Origin: Sergeia podlipaevii | Taxonomy: Eukaryota > Euglenozoa > Kinetoplastea > Trypanosomatida > Trypanosomatidae | Assembly (NCBI GenBank): GCA_030849805.1 | Contig: JASANZ010002188.1 | Location: 1-64,000 of the forward strand | Reading direction: 5' to 3' | Length of the DNA: 64,000 nucleotides | In this document: positions 61,301-64,000 of the stretch, one piece after another | Position numbering within the stretch: position 1 is the first letter of the stretch | Layout of the letters: each line of letters begins with the position of its first letter | The notes under the pieces: model-generated | Databases searched by the model: none | The model's input: only the letters and a program-made list of their open reading frames with translations | What the model was told of the DNA's origin: nothing | Made by a program: the position numbers and the translations under genes

Positions 61301-64000
61301 GCAACGCCATGTCGCACAATAGTGGCGACCTGCGCCTCGTCCAGCTCCGGCATCTCGGTAAGTGTAAAGGGAACAGTCTTGGACTGCTGAGCTTCCAAGT
61401 GGACACGGCCGGTGGTCATGGTGTGGTATGGCTGCTGGACAGAAGAAGACGCATGTGCACAGCTCGACACACGACGGCCCGCAGGAGTGGCCTCCATGCC
61501 AGCAGCGCCACCTCCAAGCGTGCGCTGCGGCTGATCGCCAAAGATCAGTGAAAGAGTGTCGCTCTCGGCCACAAGAATGAAATCGCGTGTGCAGTGACTG
61601 CGCACATCAATGCTCGCGGACACAGTAGAGCACAAGTGCAGCGCGCCGTCTTCACCTCGGGCAACCGCCACAATAGGAAACGTCAGTGCTGGCAAAGGTG
61701 TCCTCTGCACTGCAATATCTCCCAGGCGTTCCTGCGGCAGCGACGTTGCGAGTGGTGATGGAGGTGGTGGCGGTGAAATCGTCATTGATCCGCCGGCTCC
61801 TGTAATAGTGGCCGTTGCGACAAATGAGGTCAACTTGTCCACTGGAGAAGAAAAGGGCTGAGCAAGTGGAACAAGTGACGGCACCTGCGCAGAGACACCC
61901 GCATCCCTCCGCAGTACACTGACCACTACCCGTATCGCTGGCTGATCGCAGCTCAAATTCTGAATAAGAACAGACTCTGTATAGAGCCCTGGCTGCGGCA
62001 GGCGAATCGTCACAGAAAGCACTCGCTCTTCGCGCGGTGCCATGCGCCACTCACGTGCCTCCGTGACAGTTGGATCCTTGGACGTTAGCAGCTGAGGGCG
62101 CCGACCACTACCACCGCCACCAATGTCGCTACCTTCTCCAATCAGCACAGAATGGGGTGGCGGCGTACCGGCCGGCGTGGTATTAGCGGAGGAAACAACA
62201 ATGTTTGGGGTAAGCGGGATCGCGCGTGCCGTGATAAGATAGCGATGCGATGGATTGATTATATAAAAATCGGCAACCGCTTGTCTGTCCGTAGGCTCCA
62301 CCGATGCCAGGTGGATGTGTGTTGTGGGCACAATAAAAGTACCACTACCTACCAAAACAGAAACCTTCACAGCCGCCTTTCCGACAATGCAGTACGGCCC
62401 ACCAGCGGCTGTTGACGCTGCGCTTGTTGCTGCTGTCACAATGGTGCTGCTAGCGCTCCCCATCGCCGCAGTGGCGGAGCTACTTGTTGTAATGGCCTCA
62501 ATCACAATACCCGCTTCTACAACGCGGGCGTCGTGCTGACACGCCTTGGGGCTTGGGCGAAATTGGACGTATACCCTAATCGTCTCCTTCATGAATGTCC
62601 GCTGGATCGGGTTAGCAAGCGGGATGGTGCACTGCGCATCCTCAAATAAGTACACCTGCGACGGCTTATTGGTACGCACTAGAAGTGCGTGTGGGTAAGG
62701 GAAACGACTGCGGATAAGCAGAAGCTGAGACTCACAACTGCTGTAGCGACTTGTGCGCGGAAACGGTGGAGTAACAATAGGAGAAAAAGTAAGTTGCTTC
62801 GGCTCCGTCACAATGGGCTCCTCTTCCTCGGTTGGATTCATCTCAACCACGAAATACTTCACGTCAGCCGCGTTTTGGATGTTCTTCACAGGCACAAAGT
62901 ACTTTTGTGGTCCCACACTCTTTGGAGAACACTCCACAACGATGCGCAGCGCCTCATCAGCACGCACAACTCCATTTCGAGGATAAAACTTAAATCGCGC
63001 GTCAAGGGCGTGTGCGTTCGGTCCAGCGCATCGACGCGGTTCGAGCACAACAATTGTCGTACTCCGCGTTGCCGTGACAAGAATAGTAAACTCAGTGCTG
63101 TCATTCACAATGCAGTTGCGAAGCACAAGAAGAGGTTGACCCATAAACTGCGCACCGGCCCGCACACCCGCCGCCGTCGCCCGCACTTCTGCTGCTGCTG
63201 TTGTTGTGAGTTGTTGGGACGCCAATGATGGCATATCCTGTCGCCCGTTCTCACCAGCTTCTAGAAAAATGCATGAAGGCTGCTGTTGCTGCTGCTGCTG
63301 TGAAGCCGTCACAAGCGACGCATTTACATTCCCAGTAATCGCACCAGGTGAAGAAGAAATCCCGCCAAAGGCTTGTGTGACACCTCCTAGCCCGACTGGA
63401 GAGCCCGTCTCACCCTCTGGACGCACAAGTGTAATGTCAATGGGGAAAATACGATTTACCTCCTGATCTTTTGCCTCAAAGAGCAACAAGTTTACCGTGT
63501 TGGTCTGTACCTCGGGCAGTGGCTCTTCTGCAATGCGAGTGCAGGTCAGGCCAAACACAATCGTCACAGACTCACCGGCGCCCATCACCGGCAGCGGCAC
63601 ACCAGCACCCAGGAGTAAGGACATGAGCTCCGAGTGCTGAAAACGGTTCTTCACGCCAGCTGGTGCGGATACAAGCATTGATTCGTCTTCACTCTCAGAA
63701 AGATCGTGCTCTGCTGCATTCGCGCACTCAGTTGCGTCAAGGTCCACCTCTTCTCCCAGCAATGCGCGCTTCAGCGTTTCAATTCGTTTTTGGGCAGCCT
63801 GCATCTTTTCTACCTTTTTCTTACGCTTATAAATTTTCAGCTTTTGCTCAAGCTTTTCAATCTGCTCTTCAATTTTTCGTGAGGACCCTGAGCTGGCACC
63901 ACAGAGTTCCATATCCAGATGCATCTGCACATCGACGCCTTGAAAGCATAGCATTGATGTACCACTATCACCAGCACCGCCTTCTTCTTCGGTTGAACCG
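55378..64000 (-). CDS. Giant Ig/ASH-like repeat protein, open at the right edge
   Basis: At least 2,870 residues; the frame stays open to base 64000 with 15 more codons upstream of the first ATG at 63954 (acidic, Gly-rich), so the true start may lie outside the window. After a short Lys/Glu coiled coil (EEQIEKLEQKLKIYKRKKK) come many beta-rich modules of the MSP/ASH/Hydin type, for example PQPWLLLPSSMGSLGAGETQ with FVGYLAISNSLNPCEVVYL, and APREERVLSVTIRLPQPG. Disordered Ser/Thr/Gly/Asn tracts separate them. The C-terminus is helical and hydrophobic (LLELIWLVDELVFYAILL). ASH-type giants are commonly found in cilia, centrosomes and basal bodies, so a flagellar or cytoskeletal place is a reasonable inference. 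No enzymatic motif is seen. Confidence 0.8.
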   Translation of the reverse strand, partial: GSTEEEGGAGDSGTSMLCFQGVDVQMHLDMELCGASSGSSRKIEEQIEKLEQKLKIYKRKKKVEKMQAAQKRIETLKRALLGEEVDLDATECANAAEHDLSESEDESMLVSAPAGVKNRFQHSELMSLLLGAGVPLPVMGAGESVTIVFGLTCTRIAEEPLPEVQTNTVNLLLFEAKDQEVNRIFPIDITLVRPEGETGSPVGLGGVTQAFGGISSSPGAITGNVNASLVTASQQQQQQQPSCIFLEAGENGRQDMPSLASQQLTTTAAAEVRATAAGVRAGAQFMGQPLLVLRNCIVNDSTEFTILVTATRSTTIVVLEPRRCAGPNAHALDARFKFYPRNGVVRADEALRIVVECSPKSVGPQKYFVPVKNIQNAADVKYFVVEMNPTEEEEPIVTEPKQLTFSPIVTPPFPRTSRYSSCESQLLLIRSRFPYPHALLVRTNKPSQVYLFEDAQCTIPLANPIQRTFMKETIRVYVQFRPSPKACQHDARVVEAGIVIEAITTSSSATAAMGSASSTIVTAATSAASTAAGGPYCIVGKAAVKVSVLVGSGTFIVPTTHIHLASVEPTDRQAVADFYIINPSHRYLITARAIPLTPNIVVSSANTTPAGTPPPHSVLIGEGSDIGGGGSGRRPQLLTSKDPTVTEAREWRMAPREERVLSVTIRLPQPGLYTESVLIQNLSCDQPAIRVVVSVLRRDAGVSAQVPSLVPLAQPFSSPVDKLTSFVATATITGAGGSMTISPPPPPSPLATSLPQERLGDIAVQRTPLPALTFPIVAVARGEDGALHLCSTVSASIDVRSHCTRDFILVAESDTLSLIFGDQPQRTLGGGAAGMEATPAGRRVSSCAHASSSVQQPYHTMTTGRVHLEAQQSKTVPFTLTEMPELDEAQVATIVRHGVATVRGLAQVIVAQVVDATPTLTGFNLFRSRGGRAPVAGQCVLLVPMVVSFALSEGYCAPTHISLGTVGIGAHPHRGEHHEGEERNGTGWEGETERRGGVGDERAEGGAPPKGTRDGRPQGGGGRHLHHSANASAPISMRLHNLSRYLPLYLSIECQPIIRLSSSLHTGGGKWLVVAPGHTLDVEAQLQLSLIPKQGPFEYGIFFVNQLNAENDIAVTVNGQYYWKVFQIFQHGSDEEVSGSMSMPSSLRVDPSSAVPFMLSEAKLTVKATEQNVRLGMRVSHNPKLEGIVQLQLLHYDATPVVDPLTFRPQSALTVASVTTTTTGEPSGTAGGNSSSNAISAGGGIMSSDGGVGTDQATSGNSGALANPTSNISTAITNNTSSGGGGGVGNASSSTATPAPGCGIDGISTHTNNNNNNSSVAVNEPGSANVVVSTTTNATPPAATPAAASVVIPTHTLRLRCVLTQGDLAYLSRVFFGGRRRQAQQLRELASWSFERLPELEEKRKNEQQQQQQGIASPSVWLGTVTLYNQLTDDEEIDIFGTLDPFNTFSAPSKAILTPARLAPAAGEKPPAEEAEIVYVGDYTVTNPCHDYTCTLALRVLFSTHLTVPITVEVSGGMASLVATTTADGGEGHSPTMFQVTSVETPPPQDNGSSLNSGAKAARTVFMNSASQTGAPSLPSPSPPSSMPPLQPALAHATATTASTQPSLAPTAPPSTASFAQLPSLHRFSIGPGESCTLHFLVRGSEADGGSMKAVLRSSLEKFIAVMAVDEGVPSNVSISRVSVAVPGGGASGGNSDGRIGMDEGDELEPMWYHLQTVNLAAFNEESSKEDTTHSLHSVAKSPGDASAHRDNASTLSSNTNHDSGNAFPPIIGGEGVRKEAVGEPTPAAAAPSGGSTRPSTNALPAQGQVATKEEAGTSGDGAPLPQDSTTDDATDKKPGTQTVLSPSSAGAISVVPSQVISLKNCTPVPGCTEAYSSSFSFPKGEAPATEIGIRNNLSDRSVEYSVAVTSQGPQPWLLLPSSMGSLGAGETQTLRLNILSTDVGSFVGYLAISNSLNPCEVVYLRLAAEIFTRSTGEDLAEVLAFNGQRVTSNAACTISMGHLYGRDASRVYIALEIVNRGRVALEFPVSVVEPIRLELKPMRDAAALKGGQQCYHHHNHYRSGGSRPHSAAPYLHSQGQDSGKGQYEVSQMPSTTVAATVTTTSTTTGSSAAPIIAATPNIQPATGAAAGTTTSPSTLSRVESASVLEDGRDTAQTSKVASTSDAKVQRRTNQSEAAATKASINASDGTTVITAEGTTSSTTQSSQLASANATTALCPLQQLPQTSSSSFKTARIIASPHLSPGIGVRRQGLPFEGKLVVCHIHGVPTRTGHKYFVVDPKSRVRLAFVLTCTDLAIPEGYFVAGEADIVFKCKQARDANYTFHAAFEAYAPTFGVQREYFMMSSAAVAAASRVKEEEEEGEEERTGKKKATSEAGGGGGDASNHREKGHYEDEAEEEEAEFAACTEARVEIYNHLAISQCFAFRTQSPVLYVLPGTGTRDGDEAAAVANPPPHLTNTLSSSEIEVPAYGKGYFSVRLDRLRAAALLNYDKDNAEQPILCEHAFILNVRNPEERVRLEFHQGAGGDREARALNRQQRLLQLQQQQQQHPSFPGSTHSRSSAARAAVATMVPAAAWESKSSRNLGTMIKPVKAGGQHISEHYIMRFVQQFSSTLTKYMDRLLAMFSYYESRKEMGAAGMTVPASVISESSSSNNSSNRSSRSGSSNAYSIESGQRRNPSGRQSRGSASVEDATDRIGGGVIAERHSQRGVLVGDVRGDVDDTQSDPLSSTVNGSSATAVLISRHRDASGTLIGAAAAAVVAGSGGGGSSGAPSTTVAVAETKLGLSTSGWGRLHDLLLELIWLVDELVFYAILLRNSRLIEGYCIFITSAVCNHPVMKAWRQHKDALPAVREYSVFAQLIQALDALPCATLHS

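Noticed and set aside
1..64000. CRISPR array, bacterial operon, or integrated bacterial element
   Set aside because: No spaced direct repeats of that kind, and the gene set and non-coding DNA are kinetoplastid.

Overview
The window is nuclear DNA of a trypanosomatid kinetoplastid. The reasons are: about 15 intronless genes all read from the minus strand as one polycistronic unit; AT-rich intergenic DNA full of poly-A/T runs and short simple repeats; pyrimidine tracts followed by AG just upstream of several start codons, as expected for spliced-leader trans-splicing; fragments of a tyrosine-recombinase retroelement and of an LRRP1-like leucine-rich-repeat family; and a kinetoplastid style of low-complexity Ser/Ala/Thr insertions inside conserved proteins. 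The genus cannot be fixed from the sequence alone. Nothing suggests a bacterial origin, and several apparent starts are TTG or GTG, so starts were moved to the first plausible ATG.

Region 1-9.4 kb is an accessory island. It holds a GC-rich piece of a tyrosine-recombinase retroelement (1-1153), a leucine-rich-repeat (LRR) gene with five near-identical 45-residue repeats and a homopolymer frameshift near its 3' end, and a second decayed LRR copy. Next come two copies of a roughly 220-bp retroposon-like element, and an inverted pair of about 406-bp LRR segments around one of those copies. Region 8.2-11.8 kb has no gene I can support.

Region 11.8-64 kb is a conserved-looking polycistron, all minus strand. 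In transcription order (right to left) it encodes: a giant Ig/ASH-like repeat protein open at the right edge; a TPR co-chaperone-like protein with an intact carboxylate clamp; ARPC4 of the Arp2/3 complex; a coiled-coil protein; DPH7 (diphthamide synthesis); a ProA-like gamma-glutamyl-phosphate reductase that lacks the catalytic cysteine; a twin CX9C protein; Nop14 of the small-subunit processome; a GGC1-type mitochondrial GTP/GDP carrier; RPC3/RPC82 of RNA polymerase III; a coiled-coil protein; the axonemal protein CFAP58; mitochondrial Hsp78/ClpB; a small unknown protein; a very large GT4 glycosyltransferase; and an aquaglyceroporin. As is usual in these organisms, neighbours are co-transcribed but not functionally linked.

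The best leads are the ProA-like protein with Ala in place of the active-site Cys, the LRR inverted repeat (a possible double-stranded RNA source), the twin CX9C protein with unusually wide spacing, and the repeated element inserted in LRR genes. A 215-bp apparent tandem duplication meeting at a single n (24670) is most likely a scaffold-joining artefact.
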